Positions 40,222 through 49,414 are shown, numbered from the stretch's first letter. The stretch: DNA of 64,000 nucleotides from Mesorhizobium sophorae (GCF_002270415.1 NZ_NNRI01000009.1:1-64000), one strand, 5' to 3'. Notes: generated by a model from the letters alone, not told the origin. Numbers and translations: made by a program.

Positions 40222-40398
40222 CTATGCCGCCATGACGATTTCGTTGAAAGCATCGAGATCGACATAGAAGACCTTGGTGATTTCCTCGATCAGTTCGTCG
40301 CGATGGTACCCCTGGGACCTCAATATGTTGATCGCGGTGATGATATCGACGCGTTCGGTTAGCCGCCGCTTCTGATAGTCCTCGACGTAACGTTCCAT
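40222..40398 (-). CDS. Small helical protein, 58 residues
   Basis: A 58-residue open frame with AAGGGA seven bases before its ATG. The sequence (MERYVEDYQKRRLTERVDII, TAINILRSQGYHRDELIEEI, TKVFYVDLDAFNEIVMAA) reads as two or three amphipathic helices. The pattern resembles small rhizobial regulatory or adaptor proteins, but I do not recognise a family. It is convergent with the diguanylate cyclase gene. Too short to be found by long-frame searching, yet its composition and ribosome site support it. Confidence 0.7.
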   Translation of the reverse strand: MERYVEDYQKRRLTERVDIITAINILRSQGYHRDELIEEITKVFYVDLDAFNEIVMAA

Positions 40399-40677
40399 GG
40401 CAGTCCCTTAGCCTGTGTGCCCAAACGCGTTGAACGACAATCAGATCGCAGGAGGGAAGCTAGGAATGCATGCTTGCGTGGAACTTGCCCGGCCTTCGCC
40501 GCGCCCCTCGATCTGCGATAACACCAGACTGATACGGAAACGGCCGACTCACAAAAGCCAAGAAAAGACTAGCACGCAGCCGCCGGCGCGCCAGAGACAC
40601 GGATGACTGGATCGAAGAAATATTGGACTTGCGAAAGACTTCGGACCGTCACCTGAAGTCCATTGCTGATTCTAGTC
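40399..40677. other. Intergenic region upstream of the 58-residue gene
   Basis: About 280 bp between the 58-residue gene and the repeat pair before urtE. A plus-strand frame at 40466 with a GGAGGG upstream reads as basic low-complexity sequence and is not supported. No RNA gene recognised. It should hold the promoter for the small gene. Confidence 0.4.
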
Positions 40678-40720
40678 CATGTCGCCCAAAAGTGCGCAGC
40701 GGTTTTGGGACAACGACATG
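40678..40720. repeat. RIME-like palindromic repeat (copy 1)
   Basis: An inverted repeat: CATGTCG and CCCAAAA pair with TTTTGGG and CGACATG around GTGCGCAGCGG. The central 30 bp are identical, on the opposite strand, to 51651-51680. This matches the style of rhizobium-specific intergenic mosaic elements. Confidence 0.75.
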
Positions 40721-40734
40721 GACAAAACCACAGA

Positions 40735-40780
40735 TCTAAAGCGCGTCGTTTGAATCCGTCTGGATGCGACGCGCTTTAGA
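40735..40780. repeat. Palindromic repeat overlapping urtE stop codon
   Basis: Perfect 14-bp arms TCTAAAGCGCGTCG (40735-40748) and CGACGCGCTTTAGA (40767-40780) with an 18-bp loop. The right arm contains the urtE stop codon (40776-40778), so it ends the urt operon and may act as an mRNA 3' stem. Sequence style is that of dispersed rhizobial repeats; it directly follows copy 1 of the other repeat. Confidence 0.8.
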
Positions 40781-41471
40781 CGGTCAGGAATTTGCGGACA
40801 TCCGCCCTGTCGAGATCTTCCGCAGGGCCGGTGTGGACGATCAGGCCGCGGTCCATGATGTTGACCTCGTCGGCAAGCTCGCGGCAGAAATCGAGATATT
40901 GTTCGACCAAAAGCACGGCGATGCCCGCCTGGTCGCGCAGATAGCGGATGGCGCGGCCGATATCCTTGATGATTGACGGCTGGATGCCTTCCGTCGGTTC
41001 GTCGAGCACCAGCAGCTTCGGCCGCATCACCAGCGCCCTGCCGATGGCAAGCTGCTGCTGCTGGCCACCGGAAAGGTCGCCGCCACGGCGACCCAGCATC
41101 TGCTTCAGCACCGGGAACAACTCGAAGACATGGGCGGGCACGTTGCGGTCGCCACGCTTCAGCGGCGCAAAGCCCGATTCCAGGTTTTCCCGCACCGTGA
41201 GCAGCGGAAAGATCTCCCTGCCCTGCGGTACGAATGCGATGCCCGACCGGGCGCGGTCATACGCCGCGCTCCGGTCGAGCGCCTTCCCCTCGAAGGCAAC
41301 GCTTCCGCTCGTCAGCCGATGGTGGCCGACGATCGATCTCATCAAACTGGTCTTGCCGACGCCGTTGCGGCCGAGCACGCAGGTGATCTTGCCGGCGCCG
41401 GCCTTCAGCGACACGCCACGCAACGCCTGGGCGGCGCCGTAGTGGAGCGTGGCATCAGAAACTTCGAGCAT
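40776..41471 (-). CDS. urtE: Urea ABC transporter ATP-binding protein UrtE
   Basis: A 231-residue ATPase, LivF-like. Walker A GRNGVGKTS (34-42), signature LSGGQ (134-138), Walker B with DEP (158-160); the segment DEPTEGIQPSII is characteristic of urea-type UrtE. It is the last gene of the urt operon and pairs with UrtD to drive the channel formed by UrtB and UrtC. Confidence 0.94.
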   Translation of the reverse strand: MLEVSDATLHYGAAQALRGVSLKAGAGKITCVLGRNGVGKTSLMRSIVGHHRLTSGSVAFEGKALDRSAAYDRARSGIAFVPQGREIFPLLTVRENLESGFAPLKRGDRNVPAHVFELFPVLKQMLGRRGGDLSGGQQQQLAIGRALVMRPKLLVLDEPTEGIQPSIIKDIGRAIRYLRDQAGIAVLLVEQYLDFCRELADEVNIMDRGLIVHTGPAEDLDRADVRKFLTV

Positions 41472-41540
41472 GTCAGCGCCTTCTCCAGAACCGCAGGAAG
41501 GACAGATCGAAGCGATGGAATTGAACCCGCCAGACCATGC

Positions 41541-42287
41541 TCATCTCCCCAGATAGACTTCGACGACGCGCTCGTCGGCAGACACGAAATCGAGCGTGCC
41601 CTCGGACAGCACCGAGCCTTCGTGCAGGCAGGTGACCTTGACGCCCAACTCGCGCACGAAATGCATGTCGTGCTCGACGACGATGACCGAATGGTCGCGC
41701 GCGATCTCCTTGAGCAGCCGCGCGGTTTCCTCGGTCTCTGCATCGGTCATGCCGGCGACCGGCTCGTCGACCAGCAGCAGCTTCGGGTCCTGCGCGAGCA
41801 GCATGCCGATCTCCAGCCACTGCTTTTGTCCATGGCTCAAATTTGCCGCCAGCTGGTCGCGTTTGTCGCCGAGCCGGATGATGCCGAGAATGTCGTCGAT
41901 CTGCCGCGCTTCGGCGGCCGAGCGGCGATGGAACAGCGCCGGGAAGATCGAGCGCGGCCCCTTCAACGCCAACATCAGATTCTCCTCGATCGTGTGGTTT
42001 TCGAAGACCGTCGGCTTCTGGAATTTGCGGCCGATGCCCATCATGGCGATCTCGGCTTCATCATGCCTGGTCAGGTCGATCTGGCCGTCGAAAAACACCT
42101 CACCCTCGTCGGGCCGCGTCTTGCCGGTGACAATGTCCATCATCGTCGTCTTGCCAGCCCCGTTGGGGCCGATGATGGCGCGCATCTCGCCCTTGTCGAG
42201 CACGAGCGACAAATTGTTGATGGCGCGAAAGCCGTCGAAGGAAACCGAGACGCCGTCGAGATAGAGGATCGTGTGCGACTTGCTCAT
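41541..42287 (-). CDS. urtD: Urea ABC transporter ATP-binding protein UrtD
   Basis: A 248-residue ATPase, LivG-like. Walker A GPNGAGKTT (40-48), signature LSHGQ (with His, common in LivG/UrtD), then LLVDEPVAGMTDAETEE. It lies six bases after urtC and 69 bp before urtE. It forms the other half of the motor. Confidence 0.94.
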   Translation of the reverse strand: MSKSHTILYLDGVSVSFDGFRAINNLSLVLDKGEMRAIIGPNGAGKTTMMDIVTGKTRPDEGEVFFDGQIDLTRHDEAEIAMMGIGRKFQKPTVFENHTIEENLMLALKGPRSIFPALFHRRSAAEARQIDDILGIIRLGDKRDQLAANLSHGQKQWLEIGMLLAQDPKLLLVDEPVAGMTDAETEETARLLKEIARDHSVIVVEHDMHFVRELGVKVTCLHEGSVLSEGTLDFVSADERVVEVYLGR

Positions 42288-42293
42288 GATCGC

Positions 42294-43526
42294 TCACGCC
42301 GCCGGCTGTGGTTCGGGGCTGGACGAGGACCAGTCGCCAGGCCTTGTCGCCGCGCTACGAACGATCTGCGGCGGCGGCGGGACGACAGGGTCGATGCCGG
42401 CCTCCTCGGCCAGCGAGGCCGCCCGCAGCGCTTTGGCGTTGCCGCGCCAGGAATCCCACATGCCGACGATGCCTTTGGGCAGCAAAAGCGTGACGGCGAC
42501 AAACAGGCCGCCGAGCGCAAACAGCCAGAATTCCGGCAACACGCCGGTGAACCAGGATTTGCCGGCATTGACCAGCAGCGCGCCGATGATCGGCCCGACA
42601 ATGGTGCCGCGCCCGCCGACTGCAGCCCAGATCACCACCTCGATCGAATTGGACGGTTCAAACTCGCCGGGATTGATGATGCCGACTTGCGGCACATAGA
42701 GCGCGCCGGCGATGCCGGCCATGACCGCCGAGACGGTGAAGGCGAACAGCTTCACATTCTCCGCCCGCCAGCCGAGGAAGCGCGTGCGGCTCTCGGCGTC
42801 GCGCACCGCCATCAGGAGCTTGCCGTATTTGGATCCGACGATCGCCCAGGTGACGAAGACGGCGAGCGCGAGCGTCACCGCGCTGGCGGCGAACAGCGCT
42901 GAACGCGTCGCGTCGGCCTGCACGTTGAAGCCGAGAATATCCTTGAAATCGGTCAGGCCGTTGTTGCCGCCGAAACCCATGTCGTTGCGGAAGAAGGCGA
43001 GCAGCAGCGCATAGGTCATCGCTTGGGTGATGATGGAGAGGTAGACACCGGTGACACGGCTGCGGAAGGCGAACCAGCCGAAGACGAAGGCGAGCAGGCC
43101 AGGTATCGCCAGCACCATGAGCCCGGCGAACCAGAAATGGTCGAAACCCGTCCAGAACCAAGGCAATTCCTTGTAGTTCAGGAACACCATGAAGTCCGGC
43201 AGGATGGGGTTGCCGTAGACGCCGCGCGCGCCGATCTGGCGCATCAGGTACATGCCCATCGCATAGCCGCCGAGCGCGAAGAACGCACCGTGGCCGAGCG
43301 AGAGAATGCCGCAATAGCCCCAGACAAGGTCGAGCGCCAAGGCGAGCAGCGCATAGCAGAGATATTTGCCGGTGAGCGCCACGATGTAGGACGGCACGTA
43401 GAAGCCGCTGGTCGGCGACACAGCCAGGTTTAGCAGCGGCACGATGACGGCCACCGCCAGCAGGATGAGAATCGTGATCGCGATGCGGCGGTCCGCACCC
43501 GCCGCGAAGAAGCGTCCGGTGATCAT
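42294..43526 (-). CDS. urtC: Urea ABC transporter permease UrtC
   Basis: A 410-residue LivM-like permease with about ten membrane helices; conserved WGYCGILSLGHGAFFALGGYAMGMYLMRQ near residue 70 and a Pro-rich soluble tail after 385. Its ATG overlaps the urtB stop by four bases, so they are coupled. Forms the translocation channel with UrtB. Confidence 0.94.
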   Translation of the reverse strand: MITGRFFAAGADRRIAITILILLAVAVIVPLLNLAVSPTSGFYVPSYIVALTGKYLCYALLALALDLVWGYCGILSLGHGAFFALGGYAMGMYLMRQIGARGVYGNPILPDFMVFLNYKELPWFWTGFDHFWFAGLMVLAIPGLLAFVFGWFAFRSRVTGVYLSIITQAMTYALLLAFFRNDMGFGGNNGLTDFKDILGFNVQADATRSALFAASAVTLALAVFVTWAIVGSKYGKLLMAVRDAESRTRFLGWRAENVKLFAFTVSAVMAGIAGALYVPQVGIINPGEFEPSNSIEVVIWAAVGGRGTIVGPIIGALLVNAGKSWFTGVLPEFWLFALGGLFVAVTLLLPKGIVGMWDSWRGNAKALRAASLAEEAGIDPVVPPPPQIVRSAATRPGDWSSSSPEPQPAA

Positions 43527-45139
43527 GCTTCCACCGCCCTGCCCTTGAGTGCGAACAGGCCGCGCGGGCGCTTCTGGATGAACAGGATGATCAGCACCAG
43601 CACGACGATCTTGCCGAGGACCGCGCCGGCATAGGGCTCAAGGAACTTGTTGACGATGCCGAGCGAGAAGGCGCCGACCAGCGTGCCCCACAGATTACCG
43701 ACACCGCCGAAGACCACGACCATGAAACTGTCGATGATGTAGCTGCGGCCGAGATTGGGCGAGACATTGTCGATCTGGCTGAGCGCAACACCGGCGATGC
43801 CGGCAATACCGGACCCGAGCGCGAAGGTCAGCGCGTCGACCCATGGCGTCCTGATGCCCATCGAGGCGGCCATCCGCCGGTTGGCGGTGACGGCGCGCAT
43901 CTGCAACCCCCAGGGCGTGCGCTTCATCACGTAGAGCAGCACGGCAAAGACGGAGAGCGCGAAAACCAGGATCCAGAGGCGGTTCCAGGTGATCGCGAGC
44001 TGGCCGACATTGAGCGAGCCCGACATCCAAGAGGGATTGCCGACTTCCTGGTTGGTCGGCCCGAAAATGCTGCGCACGGCCTGCTGCAGGATCAGCGACA
44101 CGCCCCATGTCGCCAGCAGTGTCTCCAGCGGCCGCCCGTAGAGAAAGCGGATAACGCCACGTTCGATGGCCAAGCCGACAAGCGCCGCGACGAGGAAGGC
44201 GAGCGGCAGCGCGATGACCAGCGACCAGTCGAACAGGTCGGGAAAGGATGTGCGGATCACCTGCTGGACGACAAAAGTCGTGTAGGCGCCGAGCATGACC
44301 ATCTCGCCATGCGCCATGTTGATGACGCCCATGACGCCGAAGGTGATGGCAAGCCCGATTGCCGCCAGCAGCAGCACCGAGCCCAGCGAAATCCCGTACC
44401 AGATGTTCTGGCCGGCATCCCAGAAGGCCAGCGTCGAATTGATGTTGGCGATTGCGGCCGTCGCCGCCTCCTTGACCGCACCCGAGGCGTTCGCTTCGAT
44501 CGAGGTGAGCAGCGAAACCGCATCGCGGTCGCCCCGTGCGCCGATCAGCGCGATGGCGGCGAGCTTGTCGGCATCCGGCCGGTCAGAAACCAGGACCGAG
44601 GCGGCGCGGGCCTGTTCGAGCAGGGCCTTGACGCTGGCCACCGTCTCGCTGGCGATCGCGGTGTCGAGCGGCCCGATGTTTGCGGCATCGGGTGTCTTGA
44701 ACATGGTGTCGGCAGCGACGATGCGCACGGCCGGATCCTTGGCGCCGAGTGTCAGCGTGCCCAGCGCATCGCGTATGACGCGGCGCAGCGTGTTGTTGAC
44801 CTTGATCTTGGTGATGTCGTCCTTGGCGGCATCCGCCGACTTCTCGCCGCTCAGCGGATCGAACAGCTCGACGATGTCGCCAGCTTCCTTGCCGACGAAG
44901 ACCAGCGAATCCGCCTTGCGGATATAGAGGTTGCCGTCGGCAAGTGCCGCAAGCGGCCGTTCGACAGCCGGATCACCTGTGGCCGCAAGGTCGTGGACGA
45001 CGGTGCCTGTCTCGGAAAAGCCCTTGGCCGTCGCGAATTTGGCGATGATGCCACGCAGATCGGCTTCGCCAGCACCCGACGACGACAGCGTCGCCAGCAG
45101 GAACAAAAGCGTCAGGCCAATCGCGCGTAACAGGTTCAT
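43523..45139 (-). CDS. urtB: Urea ABC transporter permease UrtB
   Basis: A 538-residue LivH-like permease with an N-terminal extension. A signal-type helix (about 5-22) is followed by about 215 residues of soluble, HEAT-like helical sequence and then the permease core from about residue 245 (AIGLAITFGVMGVINMAHGEM). ATG 45139 gives a classical signal; a start 81 bp upstream has no features. The extension is a known trait of UrtB proteins and would lie in the periplasm. Function of the extension is not established. Confidence 0.93.
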   Translation of the reverse strand: MNLLRAIGLTLLFLLATLSSSGAGEADLRGIIAKFATAKGFSETGTVVHDLAATGDPAVERPLAALADGNLYIRKADSLVFVGKEAGDIVELFDPLSGEKSADAAKDDITKIKVNNTLRRVIRDALGTLTLGAKDPAVRIVAADTMFKTPDAANIGPLDTAIASETVASVKALLEQARAASVLVSDRPDADKLAAIALIGARGDRDAVSLLTSIEANASGAVKEAATAAIANINSTLAFWDAGQNIWYGISLGSVLLLAAIGLAITFGVMGVINMAHGEMVMLGAYTTFVVQQVIRTSFPDLFDWSLVIALPLAFLVAALVGLAIERGVIRFLYGRPLETLLATWGVSLILQQAVRSIFGPTNQEVGNPSWMSGSLNVGQLAITWNRLWILVFALSVFAVLLYVMKRTPWGLQMRAVTANRRMAASMGIRTPWVDALTFALGSGIAGIAGVALSQIDNVSPNLGRSYIIDSFMVVVFGGVGNLWGTLVGAFSLGIVNKFLEPYAGAVLGKIVVLVLIILFIQKRPRGLFALKGRAVEA

Positions 45140-45170
45140 CGGCTTCAGGCGACCCTTGAATGTTGAATGG

Positions 45171-45203
45171 GCGTCCGGACGGCGGAGGAAACCGTCCGGA
45201 CGC
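45171..45203. other. Intercistronic hairpin between urtA and urtB
   Basis: Perfect 12-bp arms (45171-45182 and 45192-45203, GCGTCCGGACGG and its complement) with a 9-nt loop, then a second smaller stem nearer urtA. There is no T-run. Like the glpV-glpK hairpin, it probably stabilises binding-protein mRNA. Confidence 0.6.
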
Positions 45204-45255
45204 TGGCGGTCTGAGGTCATGGACCTGCGGTCCAGACCTGGTCAGCCCGGGAGGA

Positions 45256-46566
45256 TCAGTTCGTACCCTTGCCGCCGCACTTGCCGGTGGCGACATTGAA
45301 GTTGCCGCAGGACAGAGGCGCGCGCCAATCGGAGATCAGGTCCTTGGAGTCAGGCAGGTAGTCGGACCATTCATCGCCCATCACCAGGCCCGGCGTACGC
45401 GAAACCGTCTCGAACTGGCCGTCGGCCTGGATTTCACCGATCAGCACCGGCTTGGTGATGTGGTGGTTCGGCATCATGGTCGAATAGCCGCCGGTCAGGT
45501 TGGGCACTGAAACGCCGATCATGGCGTCGATGACCTTGTCCGGATCGGTGGTGCCGGCCTTCTCGACCGCCTTCACCCACATGTTGAAGCCGATATAGTG
45601 GGCTTCCATCGGGTCGTTGGTGGTGCGCTTGTCGTTCTTGATGAACTTGTGCCAGTCGGCGATGAACTTCTTGTTCTCAGGCGTATCGACGCTTTCAAAG
45701 TAATTCCAAGCGGCGAGATGGCCGACCAACGGCGCCGTGTCGAGACCGGCAAGCTCTTCTTCGCCGACCGAGAAGGCCATGACCGGAATATCCTCGGCCT
45801 TGATGCCTTGGTTGCCGAGTTCCTTGTAGAACGGCACATTGGCGTCGCCGTTGACGGTCGAGACGACGGCGGTCTTCTTGCCGGCCGAACCGAATTTCTT
45901 GATCGCGGAAACTTCGGTCTGCCAGTCGGAGAAGCCGAACGGCGTGTAGTTGACCATGATGTCTTCCGCCGCGACGCCCTTGGCCTTCAGATAGGCCTCG
46001 AGGATCTTGTTGGTTGTGCGCGGATAAACGTAGTCGGTGCCTTCAAGCACCCAGCGCTTCACCGAACCGCCATCCTCGCTCATCAAATAGTCGACGGCCG
46101 GAATGGCCTGCTGGTTCGGCGCCGCACCCGTGTAGAACACGTTGCGCTCGCTTTCCTCGCCCTCATACTGGACGGGATAGAACAGGATGTTGTCGAGCTC
46201 GCTGAACACCGGCAGCACTGATTTGCGCGACACCGAGGTCCAGCAGCCGAACACCGCGGCGACCTTGTCCTTGGAGATCAGCTCGCGCGCCTTTTCGGCG
46301 AACAGCGGCCAGTTGGAGGCCGGATCGACGACCACGGCTTCGAGCTTCTTGCCGAGCAGGCCACCCTTGGCGTTCTGCTCATCGATGAGCATCAGCATGG
46401 CGTCCTTCAGCGTCGTCTCCGAGATCGCCATGGTCCCCGACAGCGAATGGAGAATGCCGACCTTGATCGTGTCGTCGGCCGCCCCGGCAGGCGTGGACAT
46501 CAACAGGCCGGCAGCAACGACGCTCGCCGAAAACATTTTTGTTATTGTCGAGAAATTACCCCTCAT
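45256..46566 (-). CDS. urtA: Urea ABC transporter substrate-binding protein UrtA
   Basis: A 436-residue periplasmic protein of the FmdD/UrtA type, with a Sec signal peptide (cleavage near 29, after PAGA). Family landmarks: KVGILHSLSGTMAISE at the mature start and VLEGTDYVYPRTTNKILEAYL near 175. The ATG at 46566 has GGGAG nine bases upstream; a start 60 bp upstream crosses the -12 region of a sigma-54 promoter and is unlikely. First gene of the urt operon; binds urea (or short amides). Confidence 0.95.
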   Translation of the reverse strand: MRGNFSTITKMFSASVVAAGLLMSTPAGAADDTIKVGILHSLSGTMAISETTLKDAMLMLIDEQNAKGGLLGKKLEAVVVDPASNWPLFAEKARELISKDKVAAVFGCWTSVSRKSVLPVFSELDNILFYPVQYEGEESERNVFYTGAAPNQQAIPAVDYLMSEDGGSVKRWVLEGTDYVYPRTTNKILEAYLKAKGVAAEDIMVNYTPFGFSDWQTEVSAIKKFGSAGKKTAVVSTVNGDANVPFYKELGNQGIKAEDIPVMAFSVGEEELAGLDTAPLVGHLAAWNYFESVDTPENKKFIADWHKFIKNDKRTTNDPMEAHYIGFNMWVKAVEKAGTTDPDKVIDAMIGVSVPNLTGGYSTMMPNHHITKPVLIGEIQADGQFETVSRTPGLVMGDEWSDYLPDSKDLISDWRAPLSCGNFNVATGKCGGKGTN

Positions 46567-46609
46567 GCCTAACACTCCCAGGCTGGTTGATTGCACCGCA
46601 ACAATGCAA

Positions 46610-46625
46610 TGCAACCCCCGTGCCA
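46610..46625 (-). promoter_or_regulatory. Sigma-54 promoter of the urt operon
   Basis: On the minus strand TGGCACG-GGGG-TTGCA matches the -24/-12 consensus TGGCACG-N4-TTGCW exactly, with a preceding T as preferred. It is 44 bp from the urtA start. It implies RpoN-dependent, probably NtrC-controlled expression under nitrogen limitation. No enhancer-binding site was identified with confidence. Confidence 0.8.
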
Positions 46626-46854
46626 ATCGCTCAGGAGACGCCGAATAATAGGTGATAGTTCAACATTATCAGGTGCTTGGTATATTAGCTTTATGAAAAC
46701 AAAGAGGATCGGTTAAAAATTGATTGAGAGAAATTTGCGCAACGCACAAGGCGCCTGCCTAATTTTCGCCCAAATTGGCAATGTGCCTATTTTTTGGACT
46801 TCGCCGGCGGATGTTGCGGCTCGGCGCAGAAATAGGGCAAGCTCGCCCCATCAA

Positions 46855-47274
46855 ATGAGCGACGTCATGGCATCCGGCATTTCACGCATTTTTATCGGCA
46901 TATTGCTTCTGGCGGCAGCGACCGGCACTGCCCGAGCCGACTTCAGCGACGGTAAGATGCCCGACGGCATCTACCACTGCGAAGTGTACCTGCTTGGCAT
47001 GTTCCTCGACCTCGGTGACATCACCATCAAGGGCAACGTCTACAGCGGCCCAGTCACCTTCGGGACCGCCCAGCAGGGCTACAATTACCAGATGGATGCA
47101 AACGGCGTGATCTCCTGGCTGGGACCGCTCGGCGGCTATACGGCTGGCGGCAACTCGCTGTCGCTGACCCAGGCCACGCTCGACGGCCAAAGTGCGCCCT
47201 CCTTCGACATCATCATGAGGCAGCCCGACGGCGCCTTCACCGCCTCGACCTGCACCAAAGGAAGCGGTCAGTAG
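46855..47274 (+). CDS. Exported hypothetical protein, 139 residues
   Basis: A 139-residue protein with a signal peptide (ISRIFIGILLLAAATGTARA, cleavage near 25) and a small beta-rich mature domain containing DGIYHCEVYLLGMFLDLGDITIKG and a C-terminal CTKG. ATG 46855 or 46867 (four codons later) may be used; neither has a strong ribosome site. It is divergent from urtA across a 288-bp gap. Function unknown. Confidence 0.6.
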   Translation: MSDVMASGISRIFIGILLLAAATGTARADFSDGKMPDGIYHCEVYLLGMFLDLGDITIKGNVYSGPVTFGTAQQGYNYQMDANGVISWLGPLGGYTAGGNSLSLTQATLDGQSAPSFDIIMRQPDGAFTASTCTKGSGQ

Positions 47275-47395
47275 ATTATTCCCTGGTAATCGCCGCCGCC
47301 TCGGCGGGCCTGCCTCTCTCTCATGTCATCTGGATGTTGCCGAAACTGAATAGGCAGCGGTGCGCCGTCACCATCCACCTTGAGAGGCAGACACA

Positions 47396-49306
47396 ATGGC
47401 CAACTCCCCGTCTTCATCCTCCCCTGTCATTCGCGACGTCATAGCCGAGCGCGTCTCGCGCCGTACTCTCCTGAAAGGCAGCCTTGCATCTGGTGCTTTG
47501 ATTGCCGGCGGCAGCTTCGTCGGTTCGTTGTTTGCCGGAGAAACACATGCCGCGGCGCTTTCCACACTTGGCTTTCCCGAGTTGAAGCGCGTCTACGACA
47601 AGACCCACGCCGCCGCCGAGGGCTATGAGGCCACGATCGTGGCACGCTGGGGCGACCCGCTCGTCGCGGGTCTGCCGGATTTCGACGGCAACAAGGTCGC
47701 TGCCGACGAGCAAGGGAAGCGCTTTGGTTACAACTGTGACTACATCGCCTTCCTGCCGCTGCCAAAAGGCACGGTCAATTCCGACCACGGCCTGCTCTGC
47801 GTCAACAACGAATACATCTCGCCCAATGTCATGTTTCCCAGCATGACCGAGGATGACGCCGGCAAGACGATGAGCAAGGAACAGGTCGATCTCGGCATGG
47901 CCGCCATGGGTCACTCAATCGTCGAAGTGCTGTTGAAGGACGGCAAGTGGTCGCTGGTCGAGGACAGCCCGCTCAATCGCCGCATCACCGTCAACACCGA
48001 AATGATCGTCTCCGGTCCGGTTGCGGGCCACGCCTTGATGCAGACCTCGGCCGATCCCACCGGCACGAAGGTACTCGGCACCAGTTACAATTGCAGCGGC
48101 GGCTTCACCCCGTGGGGCACCGTGCTGACCTGCGAGGAAGGTGTTTCCGACCTGTTCGGCGGCGATCCGAAGAAGGCGCCGACCGCGGACATCCTCGACC
48201 GCTATGGCTTCGACGGTTCCGACGTCTATGGCCGCGGTCGCTTTCACGACCGCTTCAACATCGACAAGGAGCCGAACGAGGCCAACCGTTTCGACTGGGT
48301 GGTCGAGATCGACCCCTATGATCCCCAGTCCAAGCCGTTAAAGCGCACCGCGCTTGGCCGCATGTCCCATGAGGCGTCCACCGTCGTCCTCAACAAGGAC
48401 GGCCGCGTCGTCGTCTACATGGGCGACGACGATTATTTCGAATACATGTACCGCTTCGTCTCGAACAAGGCTTACGATCCGGCCAAACCAGCCTCCGGCA
48501 ACGACCTGCTGGACGATGGCGTGCTTTCGGTCGCGCGCTACGACGCCGACGGCTCCATGACCTGGCTGCCGCTGATTCACGGCCAGGGCAAGCTCACGGC
48601 TGAAAACGGCTTTGCAGATCAGGCCGAAGTGCTGCTGAAAACACGGCTGGCGGCGGACGCGCTGGGTGCCACGCCGATGGACCGCCCCGAGGACATCGAG
48701 ACCAATCCGGTGACCGGCCGCGTCTATGCGGTGATGACCAAGAACAAGAAGCGCGACCAGTCGAAGGTCAATCCGGCCAACACGCGTCCGGAAAACCTCT
48801 GGGGCCACATCGTCGAACTGATCCCGCCAGGCGGCCGCGGCGTGGACGCCGACCATACCGCCGACAAATATGCCTGGGATCTGTTCGTGCTGTGCGGCAA
48901 CCCTAAGGACGCCGCGGTCGGCGCTACCTTCCACCCGGACACATCGGACAATGGCTGGTTCGTCTGCCCCGACAACATTACCTTCGATCCGGCCGGCCGG
49001 CTCTGGGTGGCGACCGACGGTGCCAATGATTTCGACCTGCCGGACGGCGTCTACGGCGTCGACACCGAAGGCCCGGCGCGTGGCCTGCCGAAGCTGCTGT
49101 TCACTTGCCCGCATGGCGCGGAGGCGACTGGCCCGTGTTTCACCCCCGACGGCACGACCTTGTTTCTGTCGGTCCAGCACCCGGCCGAGGACGCCGAGAC
49201 GCTCGACAAAGTGCAGACACTGTGGCCCGACTTCAAGGACGGCCAGTTGCCCCGCCCGTCCGTGGTCGCCATCCGCCGCAAGGACGGGCAGCCGGTCGGC
49301 GCCTAA
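47396..49306 (+). CDS. phoX: PhoX-family alkaline phosphatase (Tat-exported)
   Basis: A 636-residue protein of the DUF839/PhoX family, calcium- and iron-dependent periplasmic phosphatases. A Tat signal is present: VSRRTLLKGSLASGALIAGG (residues about 19-38) with cleavage near 52. The mature protein shows the repeated beta-propeller segments (NNEYISPNVMFP; GVLTCEEGVSDLFGG-type; DGRVVVYMGDD). The start at 47396 follows GAGAGGCAGACACA. Expected to release phosphate from esters outside the membrane. No Pho box was found in the short upstream gap. Confidence 0.88.
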   Translation: MANSPSSSSPVIRDVIAERVSRRTLLKGSLASGALIAGGSFVGSLFAGETHAAALSTLGFPELKRVYDKTHAAAEGYEATIVARWGDPLVAGLPDFDGNKVAADEQGKRFGYNCDYIAFLPLPKGTVNSDHGLLCVNNEYISPNVMFPSMTEDDAGKTMSKEQVDLGMAAMGHSIVEVLLKDGKWSLVEDSPLNRRITVNTEMIVSGPVAGHALMQTSADPTGTKVLGTSYNCSGGFTPWGTVLTCEEGVSDLFGGDPKKAPTADILDRYGFDGSDVYGRGRFHDRFNIDKEPNEANRFDWVVEIDPYDPQSKPLKRTALGRMSHEASTVVLNKDGRVVVYMGDDDYFEYMYRFVSNKAYDPAKPASGNDLLDDGVLSVARYDADGSMTWLPLIHGQGKLTAENGFADQAEVLLKTRLAADALGATPMDRPEDIETNPVTGRVYAVMTKNKKRDQSKVNPANTRPENLWGHIVELIPPGGRGVDADHTADKYAWDLFVLCGNPKDAAVGATFHPDTSDNGWFVCPDNITFDPAGRLWVATDGANDFDLPDGVYGVDTEGPARGLPKLLFTCPHGAEATGPCFTPDGTTLFLSVQHPAEDAETLDKVQTLWPDFKDGQLPRPSVVAIRRKDGQPVGA

Positions 49307-49326
49307 TCAGTCTGGTCACACAAAAG

Positions 49327-49351
49327 GCGGAACGCGCGTTGCGCGTTCCGC
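49327..49351. terminator. Bidirectional terminator between phoX and GMC gene
   Basis: A perfect 11-bp GC-rich stem with a GTT loop. On the minus strand it is followed by CTTTTGTGTG, so it most likely stops the GMC transcript; it may also serve phoX. Confidence 0.7.
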
Positions 49352-49414
49352 ATTGCGGCCCGGGAGGACACTGAAATTGGCACCGCCCCGGTTACGGGGC
49401 GATGTCTTGCCGGC

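Noticed and set aside
40415..40606. Plus-strand frame of 63 codons in the gap before urtE
   Set aside because: A GGAGGG is present for an internal ATG, but the product is basic low-complexity sequence with no features.
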